A DNA stretch of 64,000 nt from Ruminococcus flavefaciens (GCA_902777125.1 CACYSQ010000003.1:50230-114229), one strand, 5' to 3'. Counted from the first letter of the stretch, positions 51,996 to 61,526 are shown. The notes: a model not told the origin generated them from the letters alone. Made by a program: numbers and translations.

Positions 51996-54900
51996 ATGAA
52001 TGATCGTCTTATGAAGCGGAGGATAGCCTCCGTTACAGCCGCCGCTGTTATGTCATTGACCTGCATCGCTGGTACACCGGGCAGCCGCGGCTTTATCCTC
52101 AATACAGGCAGTCCCATCGCTGCAAATGCTGCTGTTGAGGCAAGCGTCAAGTACCTTTCCACAGTAGGCTACGGCGAGGGTATGTACGCAACATGGTCGT
52201 CTGTTGCCGGTGCATCGGACTACAATGTCTATGTTGACGGCACCAAGATCGACAAAATGCTCGTTAGACAGTACCCCGGCTACATGAGGGCTGACGCGGT
52301 CGGTCTCAAGGCAGGCAGCCACACAATGAGGGTCGTTCCCGTTATCAACGGCAATGAGGACGGCTCCAAAGCTGCCGAAACGACCGCTGCTGTTAAGGCT
52401 CACGACCGCTCTGGCTTCGGCTTCGTGAACGGTTCAGCCTCCGGTGCTTACAATGAGGATGGCACTCTCAAAAGCAATGCGGCTGTTATCTACGTCACCA
52501 ATGCCACAAAGGACAGCGTAAGCGTTTCCATGCCCGATAAAAAGGGCAATGTTACCTCGCTCACCGGCATTCAGAATATCATCACTAACCTCAAGAGCAA
52601 TTCCAAGTGCGGACCTGTCTGCATAAGAATTATTGGCAATATCACAGACCCTGCCACCCTTAACAAGGGCGACCTCTATGTTGACGCAGCGACCTGCGGT
52701 CTGACTATCGAGGGTATCGGCAGCGATGCTACGCTCAACGGCTTCGGTCTTGTCATGAAGAACAGCTCCAACGTTGAGGTCAGGAACCTCGGCTTCATGA
52801 ACTGCAACAGCAGTGAGGGAGACAACTGCGGTCTCCAGCAGGGAAACGACCATATATGGGTACATAACTGCGATTTCTTCTACGGTGACGCCGGCTCTGA
52901 CGCCGATCAGGCTAAGGGCGACGGTGCTCTCGATACCAAGACCTCCACATATGTCACACACTCCTACAACCACTTCTTCGACAACGGAAAGTGCAATCTT
53001 CAGGGCATGAAGTCGGAATCCACCGAGAACTATATCACCTACCACCACAACTGGTACGATCATTCCGATTCCCGTCACCCGAGAATACGCACCTGCTCGG
53101 TACACTGCTACAACAACTACTTCGACGGCAATGCAAAGTACGGCGTCGGCGTTACTCTCGGAGCCTCCTGCTTCGTCGAGAACAACTACTACCGCAACTG
53201 CAAATATCCCATGCTCAGCTCAATGCAGGGCTCTGATGTGGGTGCAGGCGGCATCTTCTCCGGCGAGGACGGCGGTATCATCAAGTCCTACGGCAACATC
53301 ATGAGCGGTCAGAAGGGCTATGTGACCTATCAGCAGAACAGCTCTGACTTCGACGCATATGAGGCTTCCTCAAGGAGCGAGGCTGTTCCCTCCTCCGTGA
53401 AGACCAAGCAGGGCGGTACCTCCTACAACAACTTCGATACATCATCTGTGATGTATCGCTACACTCCGGACAGCGCTTCTGACGTTCCGGCTATAGTCAC
53501 CGCAAACGCCGGACGCGTTGACGGCGGCGACTTCAAATGGCAGTTCAACAATTCCGTTGACGATGAGAGCTACGCCGTGAATACTGCCCTCAAATCGGCG
53601 CTTGTAAGCTACAAGGACAGCATCACCCACATCGGCAGCGGCTTCACTGAGGACGGTTCCTCCCCCATTATCGTGACACAGCCGGTCGTAACCGATATCA
53701 CCACGACTACTACCGTTTCTCAGCAGACCACCACTACTACCACGGTCACCACGACCTCTCAGGGAACTGTTACTCCCATAAGCGGCGCAAACGTTATCTT
53801 CGCTTCACCCAACGGCGGCGGAGACGGCAAGTCCATGAGCTCGCCCACCGACGTTCTGACGGCTATAAAGTCCGTTCCCGCAGGCGGTTATATCTACCTC
53901 CTTGAGGGCACCTACAGGTACACCGACACTATCATGATCGAGGAGGCAAATTCAGGCTCGGCAGGCAAGTACAAGACCCTTGCCGCATATCCCGGCGCTA
54001 AGGTGACCTTCGACTTCACCGGACAGAAGGTCGATGCATCGGCAAGAGGCTTCGTCCTCGACGGAAGCTACTGGCACTTCTACGGCTTCGAGATCGCCAA
54101 TGCGGGCGATAACGGTATGCTCCTTTCAGGGGATAACAACATCATCGAGATGATGATCTTCAGCAGAAATCAGGACACGGGTCTACAGGTATCACGCTAT
54201 AACGGCTCATATACCTCCGTTGACCAGTGGCCGTCCAATAACCTCATCAAGAACTGCACCTCCAGAAACAACTGCGATGACGCCACAATGGAGAACGCCG
54301 ACGGCTTCGCGGCAAAGCTCACCTGCGGCAACGGCAACGTTTTTGACGGCTGCATCTCATACTGCAATTCCGACGACGGCTGGGACCTCTACGCTAAGGA
54401 GGCAACAGGTCCTATCGGCGTTGTAACTATCAAAAACTGCATCGCGTTCCGCAACGGCTTCACCGAGGACGGCAAGGGCTACGGAGACTGCGACGGAAAC
54501 GGCTTCAAGCTCGGCGGCGGCGGCGTAGGCACCCGTCACATCGTCGAGAACTGCCTTGCCTGCGAGAACCTCAACTGCGGCTTCACCGATAACAATAACC
54601 CCAAATTCGGCGATATGAAGAACTGCACCGCCTACAATAACGGCATCGGCGGCAAGAGCAAGGGCAACTACTTTGTTTACAGGAACGACACTTCTTCCAC
54701 CCTCACAAACCTTATGTCATACTACAATACCGGCAAGGTATCCAGGACCAATGCGCCCGGTATCAATCTTGCAAGCGACAAATTCGTAGGTCAGATGACA
54801 AATTCCATTCACTTCAACAACAACGGAAACTACTACTTCATAAAGAGCATGACCTCTATCACAAGCGGTGCAAAAATAGGCGATGTAATCAAGCCTGCTG

Positions 54901-55403
54901 ACTCGGACTTCATCTCCCTCAGCGTTGCTCCCATGGGAACGGATTTCCACACGGCATGGCGCAATGCTGACGGTTCACCCGCACCCGGCGGTTTCGCTGA
55001 GACCCTCTCCAACGGTACTTACGGCTCTGTAGGCTACAAAATGAGCGGCGGAGTTTCACAGGCAGCTTCACCTGATCCCTATGCAGGCGCTTCACAGCCT
55101 CCCGAGACCACGACTTCCACCACCACAACAACTACCACTACGACTACTACCACGACCTCCACTACCACTTCAACCGTAACATCTCCCCCCAATGACCGCA
55201 CTCCCGGCGATGCAAACTGTGACGATCAGGTCAATATGGCGGACGCTGTATTCATCATGCAGTGCATCACCAACCCCGACAAGTACAAGCTTACTCCCGG
55301 CGGTGAATCGAATGCAGATGTTGACGGTACGCCCGGCATCACCAATAAGGACGCTCTCAAGATACAGCAGTTCAAGCTCGGTCTTGCGGACTCCCTTGAT
55401 TAA
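51996..55403 (+). CDS. Secreted PL1-PL9 pectate lyase with type I dockerin
   Basis: 1135 residues from ATG 51996 (GGAGGG upstream). Signal peptide (about 1-45), an Fn3-like strand region (about 50-130), a PL1 domain (about 135-430) with YHHNWYDHSDSRHPRIR holding the catalytic Arg region, a Thr-rich linker (about 567-590), a PL9 beta-helix (about 600-1015, NADGFAAKLTCGNGN, NSDDGWDLYAKE), a second Thr linker and a dockerin (about 1068-1135) with calcium loops DANCDDQVNMAD and DVDGTPGITNKD. It should cleave polygalacturonate and attach to a cohesin scaffold. Its products would feed the GH105/ABC operon. Confidence 0.94.
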   Translation: MNDRLMKRRIASVTAAAVMSLTCIAGTPGSRGFILNTGSPIAANAAVEASVKYLSTVGYGEGMYATWSSVAGASDYNVYVDGTKIDKMLVRQYPGYMRADAVGLKAGSHTMRVVPVINGNEDGSKAAETTAAVKAHDRSGFGFVNGSASGAYNEDGTLKSNAAVIYVTNATKDSVSVSMPDKKGNVTSLTGIQNIITNLKSNSKCGPVCIRIIGNITDPATLNKGDLYVDAATCGLTIEGIGSDATLNGFGLVMKNSSNVEVRNLGFMNCNSSEGDNCGLQQGNDHIWVHNCDFFYGDAGSDADQAKGDGALDTKTSTYVTHSYNHFFDNGKCNLQGMKSESTENYITYHHNWYDHSDSRHPRIRTCSVHCYNNYFDGNAKYGVGVTLGASCFVENNYYRNCKYPMLSSMQGSDVGAGGIFSGEDGGIIKSYGNIMSGQKGYVTYQQNSSDFDAYEASSRSEAVPSSVKTKQGGTSYNNFDTSSVMYRYTPDSASDVPAIVTANAGRVDGGDFKWQFNNSVDDESYAVNTALKSALVSYKDSITHIGSGFTEDGSSPIIVTQPVVTDITTTTTVSQQTTTTTTVTTTSQGTVTPISGANVIFASPNGGGDGKSMSSPTDVLTAIKSVPAGGYIYLLEGTYRYTDTIMIEEANSGSAGKYKTLAAYPGAKVTFDFTGQKVDASARGFVLDGSYWHFYGFEIANAGDNGMLLSGDNNIIEMMIFSRNQDTGLQVSRYNGSYTSVDQWPSNNLIKNCTSRNNCDDATMENADGFAAKLTCGNGNVFDGCISYCNSDDGWDLYAKEATGPIGVVTIKNCIAFRNGFTEDGKGYGDCDGNGFKLGGGGVGTRHIVENCLACENLNCGFTDNNNPKFGDMKNCTAYNNGIGGKSKGNYFVYRNDTSSTLTNLMSYYNTGKVSRTNAPGINLASDKFVGQMTNSIHFNNNGNYYFIKSMTSITSGAKIGDVIKPADSDFISLSVAPMGTDFHTAWRNADGSPAPGGFAETLSNGTYGSVGYKMSGGVSQAASPDPYAGASQPPETTTSTTTTTTTTTTTTTSTTTSTVTSPPNDRTPGDANCDDQVNMADAVFIMQCITNPDKYKLTPGGESNADVDGTPGITNKDALKIQQFKLGLADSLD

Positions 55404-55431
55404 GCCTTCCCAAATAAATATAATGATAAAG

Positions 55432-55462
55432 AAAAAAGAGGCTCTGCGGAGTCTCTTTTTTC
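55432..55462 (+). terminator. Intrinsic terminator of the pectate lyase gene
   Basis: AAAAAAGAGGCTC-TGCG-GAGTCTCTTTTTT, about 12 bp with one G-U, 29 nt after the stop. Confidence 0.9.
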
Positions 55463-55511
55463 TTGCATATAACGTCATTTCCCGGCATAGTATCTATGGG
55501 AGGCGAATGCT

Positions 55512-55772
55512 GTGGAAAACGATATTCTAACTGAGATAACGGAGGAAGCTCCGGCGGAAGATGAGCTCCTCCGGCTCTATGACAAGCGCCGCATCGACGA
55601 TGCTGCTGCAATGCAGGCGGCACTGTGCGTGCTCTTAGCGGCAGCTTTTTTTGCTGCCCACCTGCTCGTCCCGGAGATTGCGGACCCGGTTTTCAGCAAG
55701 CTTGCCGGACTTGCACAGTCAGAGCATGAAGTTATCGGCAACCCGATAACGCTGATAGAGGAGCTGCTGTGA
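55512..55772 (+). CDS. Small membrane protein paired with an M50 protease (SpoIVFA-like position)
   Basis: 86 residues with GTG start (GGGAGG 8 nt upstream). An acidic N-terminus, one helix (about 35-55) and an outer tail. It overlaps the M50 protease gene by 4 nt. Size and pairing resemble SpoIVFA, the regulator of SpoIVFB, although SpoIVFA has a LytM domain that is missing here. Function inferred from context only. Confidence 0.6.
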   Translation: MENDILTEITEEAPAEDELLRLYDKRRIDDAAAMQAALCVLLAAAFFAAHLLVPEIADPVFSKLAGLAQSEHEVIGNPITLIEELL

Positions 55773-56317
55773 CACACAGCCGGCGTCCGCGGATACACCT
55801 CCGCTTCTCGTTTTTCGTGTTCAACGCACTGCTCTTCATGCTCCGGGACAGCTCCCTGACCCTCATGTTCTATACCGTCTGCGCCATTCACGAAGCGGGA
55901 CACATTGCCGCGGCGTCATTCTGCGGTATACATATAGTCGCGGTCGATATCACCGGCTTCGGCATCATCATGAAGACCTCCGGACGCTGTCTCGAACCGC
56001 AGCGCAATGAGCTTGCAGTGCTGCTGGCGGGACCTGCCGTGAATGTACTTGCATTTGTCCTTACCTCCGGGACATTTGCCGTGCTCAATCTCGCGGCGGC
56101 AGTTTATAACCTGCTCCCCTACCGAAGACTTGACGGCGGCGCGATATTAGCGCTTATCGCGGAGGGTTCACCGAAGGAGGAAACGATATGCCGGTGTACA
56201 GGGGCGGCAAAAGTCGGCATATCAGCCGTTCTTCTGCTGCTGACCGTGTTTGCAGGCTTCTCTGCCGCTCCACTTTTCATCGCATCAGTGATACTGCTTA
56301 TAAGCGAAAAGCCGTGA
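55769..56317 (+). CDS. M50 family site-2 metalloprotease (SpoIVFB-like)
   Basis: 182 residues, GTG start overlapping the previous stop (GTGA). Zinc motif HEAGH in CAIHEAGHIAAASF and the second site YNLLPYRRLDGGAIL (NxxPxxxLDGG). About five to six helices. Such proteases cut substrates inside the membrane; SpoIVFB processes pro-SigK in spore formation. It lacks a CBS domain. Could be sporulation or stress signalling. Confidence 0.85.
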   Translation: MTHSRRPRIHLRFSFFVFNALLFMLRDSSLTLMFYTVCAIHEAGHIAAASFCGIHIVAVDITGFGIIMKTSGRCLEPQRNELAVLLAGPAVNVLAFVLTSGTFAVLNLAAAVYNLLPYRRLDGGAILALIAEGSPKEETICRCTGAAKVGISAVLLLLTVFAGFSAAPLFIASVILLISEKP

Positions 56318-56353
56318 AGCATTTCCGCGTTTCTTTGAGGTTACGCCGGAGTT

Positions 56354-58696
56354 TCATATCTTGACCTTTCCGGTAACTTTGATAGTGTCGGTATCGGCTG
56401 CGATGACCGTTCCGTCACTGGCGACAGCATAGATATGATCGCCTATATACAGTGCTCTCTGGAAGCTGATATGTTTTCCTTCTCCGTTGCGGAGGGTGAT
56501 ATCGCCCTTGTGAGTGAACTTGCCGTCCGCATATGAATAGAACTTGTATGAAGCGATATTGTAGTCCACATAACCACGGCTCTCGGTCGTCGGGAAGGCG
56601 ATGATGTTCTTTTCCGGTTCAATGAGAAGAGCCTTTCTGTCATTAGTGGCAGTGCTGTAGATATAGTCGTAATCGGTGCTGTTGAGGGCGACCTTTCCGA
56701 CCTCCTTGAGATCGTTGGGATCGGAGTTGTCAAACATCACCATTTTAATGCCGATAACTCTGCCATTACTGTCAGCATCGGGACCGAAGCCGAGCAGGAG
56801 ATCTTCCGACCAGCGCTGCATATAGCTGCTGTAGCCGAGCATCTTGTATTCGTCGAGTATCTTAGGTGAAGTCGGATCGCTGAGGTCGATAGCGAACAGC
56901 GGATCGGTCTGCTCGTAGGTGACAACGTAAGCCATATCGCCGCTGAAGTTTACTGAGCGTACCGACTCGTCCTCACCGAAGCCGCCGATACTGCCGACGG
57001 TCTGAAGGTCCATATCGAGAACGTAAACGCGGTTGTCCTGACTTCTCTCGTCACAGTCAAAGTAGCCGTATTCCTTCCTCTCGGGAGTTTCGAGCTTTTC
57101 GTAGTCGCCGTTGTCGAGATAGCGGTAGTATTCGTAGTATTCGCCCTTTTTGTAGGTGAGCTCGTACTCGTTGCAGGTAGTAGCTATGCGGAAATAGCCG
57201 TTGTATTCGCTCATTGAGAACTGATCGTTGACTGCGCCTGCGACCTTTCCTGATGCGGCAGGGACTATCTGTCCGCCGCCGATAGCGATACGGGTGATCT
57301 CGGACTCAGTGGTCTTCTGAATTTTGAAGCCGTACTCGACCTCCTCCGGGAGATCTTCGTAGAAGTTGTAAACTGCGGTGTAGAGGTTGTTTGCCGAGCA
57401 GTAGAGCTCGCCGGAATAGCCTGCGAGAGCCTTACTTGCAACAGGAGTGATGCTTTCGGAGCTGTTGAGGTCGAGGCTTCCGATAACGGTATAGGACGCC
57501 CCATCACTGGGAGCAATGGATTCCTCCGGCATGAGGATATCATCAGGCGCGATGAGGTCGTAGCTCTCAGCCAAGCCTGCACCGGGGATATAGCGGTTGT
57601 AATTCTTGATCTCTCCTATTTCGGAGAAGCTCTGCGAGCTGTAGTTGCTGACGAGGTAGAGGAAGCCGTCCGGAGCAATGCGGACATCATCAAATCTGCC
57701 GTCCTGTATATAAGTGCCGATGAGCCTGTGACCATCAGCCGTGGAAAAAGCCGCAGCGAAGGTCTTCCATTCGGCATAGCTGTCCATACTGTTCCACTTG
57801 TGGTATGTTCCGATAACGATGACCATGTCGTTATAGAGGTACATCTGACGCGCAGAAATATTAGCGTTCTCGGCGTCAAGGCTGAGCTTTGAGACAGCAT
57901 CTGTGAGCTCTATCTTCGATATCTCGCCGAAGCTGCCGTCGCTGTTGATGCCAACGATGCTGACCGAGGGGAGAATTTTCTTGTAGCCCTTGACCCTTGT
58001 TGTTTCGTCGATGTCATCACCGCAGTACTCAAAGTCGCTGTAGTAATAGGTACCGCCGGGATTGAGCTTGTAGATGTTCCTGCCGTCGGTCTTTACGATG
58101 TCGGCTTCGAGAACGCCCTCCTCCTGATTGAAGGTATCGGAGTGCTCCTGAGCGCCCGAAGCGTCATCGCCGCCGGTATTCTGACTGCCGTCATTTGAGG
58201 GCTCTTCGGCGTAATCGACTTCCTCCTCGGCCGTTTTCACACCGTTGAAGCTCAGATCTCCGCCCTTAGTCATGTAAGCGTAATTATTGCGGCTGCGTTC
58301 CTTCTGATAGTTCTCGTTCGCCTTCTGAATGAGACTGTATATCTCACCGTAGTTCTCTGCGCCGGCCATGTACGCGCCCTCTGTGTTCACCGCAGGTGCG
58401 GGAGGCGTAAGAGGAGAAGTGATGTTCTCGGTAACGTTTGTGATGAGCTCGTTCATGGAAGTCAACCCTGACTTGCTGCTCTTGTTTATGTTATTTCCTT
58501 TGCCTGCAAAGTGTACTGCCGTACCGCTTACGACCGCACACGCTGCCGCGACCGCTGCAAAGCGTGAAACGGCAGTTATTCTCTTTCTCTTGACTGCCGG
58601 AGCTTTTTCGTCGAGCATCTTTTTGATGTTTTCGGGCTCGAGCTTTTCCGGCACCTTTTCATTTTCAAGCATTTCTCTGACCTCTTTATCGTTCAT
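56354..58696 (-). CDS. Membrane-anchored beta-propeller protein
   Basis: 780 residues: cytoplasmic N-terminus of about 40 residues, one helix (about 41-64), a disordered Ser/Asn/Asp-rich spacer, then the Beta_propel domain (PF09826), starting near EEGVLEADIVKTDGRNIYKL and showing repeats such as VRSVNFSGDMAYVVTYEQTDPLFAIDLSDP. It lies 12 nt after an ECF sigma gene. The short inner end could hold the sigma factor, making this an anti-sigma-like sensor; that is inference. RBS GGAGGGATC. Confidence 0.88.
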   Translation of the reverse strand: MNDKEVREMLENEKVPEKLEPENIKKMLDEKAPAVKRKRITAVSRFAAVAAACAVVSGTAVHFAGKGNNINKSSKSGLTSMNELITNVTENITSPLTPPAPAVNTEGAYMAGAENYGEIYSLIQKANENYQKERSRNNYAYMTKGGDLSFNGVKTAEEEVDYAEEPSNDGSQNTGGDDASGAQEHSDTFNQEEGVLEADIVKTDGRNIYKLNPGGTYYYSDFEYCGDDIDETTRVKGYKKILPSVSIVGINSDGSFGEISKIELTDAVSKLSLDAENANISARQMYLYNDMVIVIGTYHKWNSMDSYAEWKTFAAAFSTADGHRLIGTYIQDGRFDDVRIAPDGFLYLVSNYSSQSFSEIGEIKNYNRYIPGAGLAESYDLIAPDDILMPEESIAPSDGASYTVIGSLDLNSSESITPVASKALAGYSGELYCSANNLYTAVYNFYEDLPEEVEYGFKIQKTTESEITRIAIGGGQIVPAASGKVAGAVNDQFSMSEYNGYFRIATTCNEYELTYKKGEYYEYYRYLDNGDYEKLETPERKEYGYFDCDERSQDNRVYVLDMDLQTVGSIGGFGEDESVRSVNFSGDMAYVVTYEQTDPLFAIDLSDPTSPKILDEYKMLGYSSYMQRWSEDLLLGFGPDADSNGRVIGIKMVMFDNSDPNDLKEVGKVALNSTDYDYIYSTATNDRKALLIEPEKNIIAFPTTESRGYVDYNIASYKFYSYADGKFTHKGDITLRNGEGKHISFQRALYIGDHIYAVASDGTVIAADTDTIKVTGKVKI

Positions 58697-58708
58697 AGTG
58701 ATCCCTCC

Positions 58709-59203
58709 TCATGTTAATTCAAGCCTGAGTCTCTCCTTGATACGGGAGAGCTTCGAGCGGACTGTTCCAGCCTTTATGCGGCATACTCCTGCGATCTCGT
58801 CGCTGGAATAGCCTCCGAGCACTGACATCGAGAGTATGAGCTTTGACTCGCTGTCGAGTCTTTCGAGAGCCTCTTTCAGTTCGGCGTTCTCGTAGCTGAA
58901 GCTGCTTATCTTCGAGTCATCGCTGAGCTCCTCGGTATCGGCAAAGTATTCCTTCTGCTTCTGCTTTATCTTGGCTGAGAGTATCTTCATTATCCAGCCC
59001 CGGAAGGAATTCGGGTCGCGGAGCTTCTTTATAGAACAGAATGCGTCGAGAACGGCGTCGCTTACCGCATCGGAAGCGTCCTCCGTGCTTCTCAGACTGT
59101 AACGTGCGATATGATACATATCCTTATAGACCTCGGCGTAAAGCCTTGCAAAGGCTTCCGTGCTGCCCTTCTGGGCGAGCCTTACGTCCTCTGAAAAGTC
59201 CAT
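58709..59203 (-). CDS. ECF-type RNA polymerase sigma factor
   Basis: 164 residues: region 2 (AFARLYAEVYKDMYHIARYSLRS, DAVSDAVLDAFCSI, FRGWIMKILSAKIKQ) and region 4 (LDSESKLILSMSVLGGYSSDEIAGVCRIKAGTVRSKLSRIKERL). No extra domain. ATG 59201-59203 preceded by AGGAGGGAT. It should activate its own operon with the beta-propeller gene. Confidence 0.93.
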   Translation of the reverse strand: MDFSEDVRLAQKGSTEAFARLYAEVYKDMYHIARYSLRSTEDASDAVSDAVLDAFCSIKKLRDPNSFRGWIMKILSAKIKQKQKEYFADTEELSDDSKISSFSYENAELKEALERLDSESKLILSMSVLGGYSSDEIAGVCRIKAGTVRSKLSRIKERLRLELT

Positions 59204-59240
59204 ATCTGGATCCCTCCTTTTTGAAACGTTTCATAAACTA

Positions 59241-59268
59241 AGTGTCAGAAAATGCCATGTTTGTTGCA
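59241..59268 (-). promoter_or_regulatory. Possible autoregulated ECF promoter
   Basis: Minus-strand TGCAAC (59268-59263), 16 nt, then GACACT (59246-59241). The AAC core fits ECF -35 boxes; the -10 fits loosely. A palindrome GAAACGTTTC at 59223-59232 lies in the leader. Confidence 0.35.
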
Positions 59269-59284
59269 GCGGGAAATAAAAATT

Positions 59285-59328
59285 GGCTATATGCACAAAA
59301 ATTCAATTCCACATTTGTGCATATAGCC
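59285..59328 (-). terminator. Long perfect hairpin after the glucokinase gene
   Basis: GGCTATATGCACAAA (59285-59299) and TTTGTGCATATAGCC (59314-59328): 15 bp, 14-nt loop, followed on the minus strand by AATTTTTATTT. A second GC-rich hairpin (59337-59358) lies between it and the stop codon. Confidence 0.75.
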
Positions 59329-59380
59329 TAGCAGAACGGCGGACGCTTTCGTCCGCCGCTAGTTTCTGATTTATGATCGC

Positions 59381-60346
59381 TCAGGCGTTTGCCCTTCCGA
59401 GGAATGCAGCGCCGATTATGCCGGCATCGTTGCCGAGCTTGGCGATAACGATCTCGCAGTTCTTGGGAGAATTCCTTGTGTAGACCTCCTTGGCAACGAG
59501 CTCCTTCATGGGGAGGAGGAGAGGATCACCCTCGTTGCAGACGCCGCCGCCGATACAGAGAATGTCCGGCTGGAAGATGTTGATAGTATTGGTGATACCT
59601 GCCGCGAGGTACTTGATGTACTTGTCAACGACGTCCTTTGCAGGCTTGTCGCCGGCTCTCATAGCGTCGAAGGAGGTGCGGGCTGTGACCTTGCCCTTTT
59701 CCTCAGCCATCTTGTTCATGATGCTGTCAGGGAACATCTCCATAGCCTCCTTGGACATACGGATAAGACCTGTTGCGGAGGAATAAGCCTCGAAGCAGCC
59801 CTTTCTGCCGCATGAGCACTGTGCGCCGTCCACCTCGATAACGGTGTGACCAATCTCGGCACCGGCATAGTTCGAGCCGGAGTAGATCTTGCCGTTGATG
59901 ATGATACCGCCGCCAACGCCTGTTCCGAGAGTGATGCAGACAGCGTTCTTTGCGCCCTTTGCAGCACCGGCAACGTACTCGCCGTAAGCAGCAGCATTAG
60001 CATCGTTCTCAATGTAGACCGGAGTGTCGTCCCTGCCGATGAATTCGGTTATGTACTTCACCATGGGAGTGTCCTTGAAGCCGAGATTGTTGGAATACTC
60101 GATGATACCGGTCTTGCTGTTAGCGATGCCGGGAGTGCCTATGCCTATCCACTCGATATCGTCAAAGGTGAGGTTCGCGTTTGCAACAGCCTCAACAGCC
60201 ATTTTAGCCATGTCCTCAGCGATCTCCTTCTCGGGACGCGGACAATTGGTCTTGGTGCTTGCCTTTGCGATGATATTGTAAGCCTCGTCAACTACACCTG
60301 CAACGATGTTTGTTCCGCCGAGGTCTATTCCTACATAGTATTTCAT
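59381..60346 (-). CDS. ROK family glucokinase
   Basis: 321 residues: YVGIDLGGTNIVAGVVD (ATP phosphate loop), LGTGVGGGII, and the ROK zinc site CSCGRKGCFE near residue 170. It phosphorylates glucose on C6; some ROK enzymes use mannose or other sugars. ATG 60344-60346 with CAGGAGG. It overlaps the manA stop by 3 nt, so both sugars feed fructose-6-phosphate together. Confidence 0.94.
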   Translation of the reverse strand: MKYYVGIDLGGTNIVAGVVDEAYNIIAKASTKTNCPRPEKEIAEDMAKMAVEAVANANLTFDDIEWIGIGTPGIANSKTGIIEYSNNLGFKDTPMVKYITEFIGRDDTPVYIENDANAAAYGEYVAGAAKGAKNAVCITLGTGVGGGIIINGKIYSGSNYAGAEIGHTVIEVDGAQCSCGRKGCFEAYSSATGLIRMSKEAMEMFPDSIMNKMAEEKGKVTARTSFDAMRAGDKPAKDVVDKYIKYLAAGITNTINIFQPDILCIGGGVCNEGDPLLLPMKELVAKEVYTRNSPKNCEIVIAKLGNDAGIIGAAFLGRANA

Positions 60347-61314
60347 ATTTTTTCCTCCTGAATTTTCATTGTGATGATGATACTGCAATTGCCTTTTATA
60401 TCCAACGTCTCGTCCCCTGCCGGAACGAATACGCTTGAACCTTTTTTTATGTGAAGGCTTCCGCCCTCAAAGCTGATGTCCCCCTCGCCGTCAATGACGA
60501 GAAGGTGCATGAATGAGTCAGCGTTCTCCCGGAGCTCATAGCTGCCGCAGCATTCGAGCTCGTATACGCAGAAATATCCGCATTTCCTGAGACATTCCAT
60601 TTCGGTGATACCGTTGTGTTTCAGGTGATTTTCCGCCTTGTATGCCGGAACGTCCGGTATCGTTACATCGAGAGCCTTTTCGATATGGAGCTCACGCGGC
60701 TTGCCGTCCGCACCAACTCTCCCGTAGTCGTAAACACGGTAGGTGACGTTCGAGCTTTGCTGTATCTCGGCGATGAGCATACCCTTTCCGATAGCATGGA
60801 GAGTTCCCGGCGGAATGAAGAAAACATCGCCCTTTTTGACCGGTACGCGGTTGACATACTCAAGGAAGGTGTTGTCCTCAACAGCCCTGCGGAATTCCTC
60901 GCGGCTGATACTTTTCCGGAAGCCGTAGATAAGCTCTGCGCCCTCGTCACAGTCAACGATGTACCACATCTCGGTCTTGCCGAAGCTGTTCTCGATGCGT
61001 TTAGCGTAGGCGTCGTCCGGGTGTACCTGTACGGAAAGGTCGTTCTTTGCGTCTATCAGCTTTACCAGCACAGGAAAGTCCTCCGCGCTGCTGCAAGCCC
61101 TCCCGCATATTTCCGGGTGCTTGTCGATAAGCTCTGCAAGGGTCATGCCCTTGTATTCACCGGACGCAATTACGCTTTTGCCGTCCCTGTGGCAGCTGAG
61201 CTCCCAGCTCTCGGCAATGCGCGGAAGTCCGCTCTGCTTGCCAAATTCGTCTCTCAATCTCGTTCCGCCCCATATATAGTCTTTCAGTGGAGCGGTAAGT
61301 TCAAATGGTCTCAT
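60343..61314 (-). CDS. manA: Mannose-6-phosphate isomerase, type I
   Basis: 323 residues, cupin fold. Zinc ligands are in LSVQVHPDD (Gln, His), GKTEMWYI (Glu) and PPGTLHAIG (His). It interconverts mannose-6-phosphate and fructose-6-phosphate. ATG 61312-61314 with GGAGGACTT. Confidence 0.96.
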   Translation of the reverse strand: MRPFELTAPLKDYIWGGTRLRDEFGKQSGLPRIAESWELSCHRDGKSVIASGEYKGMTLAELIDKHPEICGRACSSAEDFPVLVKLIDAKNDLSVQVHPDDAYAKRIENSFGKTEMWYIVDCDEGAELIYGFRKSISREEFRRAVEDNTFLEYVNRVPVKKGDVFFIPPGTLHAIGKGMLIAEIQQSSNVTYRVYDYGRVGADGKPRELHIEKALDVTIPDVPAYKAENHLKHNGITEMECLRKCGYFCVYELECCGSYELRENADSFMHLLVIDGEGDISFEGGSLHIKKGSSVFVPAGDETLDIKGNCSIIITMKIQEEKI

Positions 61315-61348
61315 AAGTCCTCCAGATCTTCTATGCACTCATACTTAT

Positions 61349-61377
61349 ATAATACCCTAAATCGGAAGAATAGTCAA
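61349..61377 (-). promoter_or_regulatory. SigA-type promoter of manA-glucokinase
   Basis: Minus-strand TTGACT (61377-61372) and TATTAT (61354-61349), 17-nt spacer, 34 nt before manA. Confidence 0.82.
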
Positions 61378-61405
61378 TAGTTTTGGATAAAAATGTGCAG
61401 CTTAT

Positions 61406-61427
61406 GAAAAACTGTCCCTTTTGACAG
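61406..61427 (-). terminator. Terminator of the interrupted gene
   Basis: Minus-strand CTGTC-AAAAGG-GACAG then T5, starting 4 nt after the stop codon of the gene remnant. Confidence 0.75.
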
Positions 61428-61431
61428 GCTA

Positions 61432-61526
61432 TTATGCCGGGAACTTCTTTCCCTCGACAGTGCTTTCCGCCATGATCCGCAGTCCCATTATTCCGAACGG
61501 TCCGCTTACGTTACCTGACTCCGGAA
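61432..61526 (-). pseudogene. 3' remnant of a gene cut by the IS66 element
   Basis: An open minus-strand frame of 30 codons (PESGNVSGPFGIMGLRIMAE...KKFPA) runs from the end of the IS66 element to TAA 61432-61434 and is followed at once by a good terminator. It reads like a natural protein end, but I cannot name the family. The 5' part should lie beyond the other end of the element, outside this window. Confidence 0.5.
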
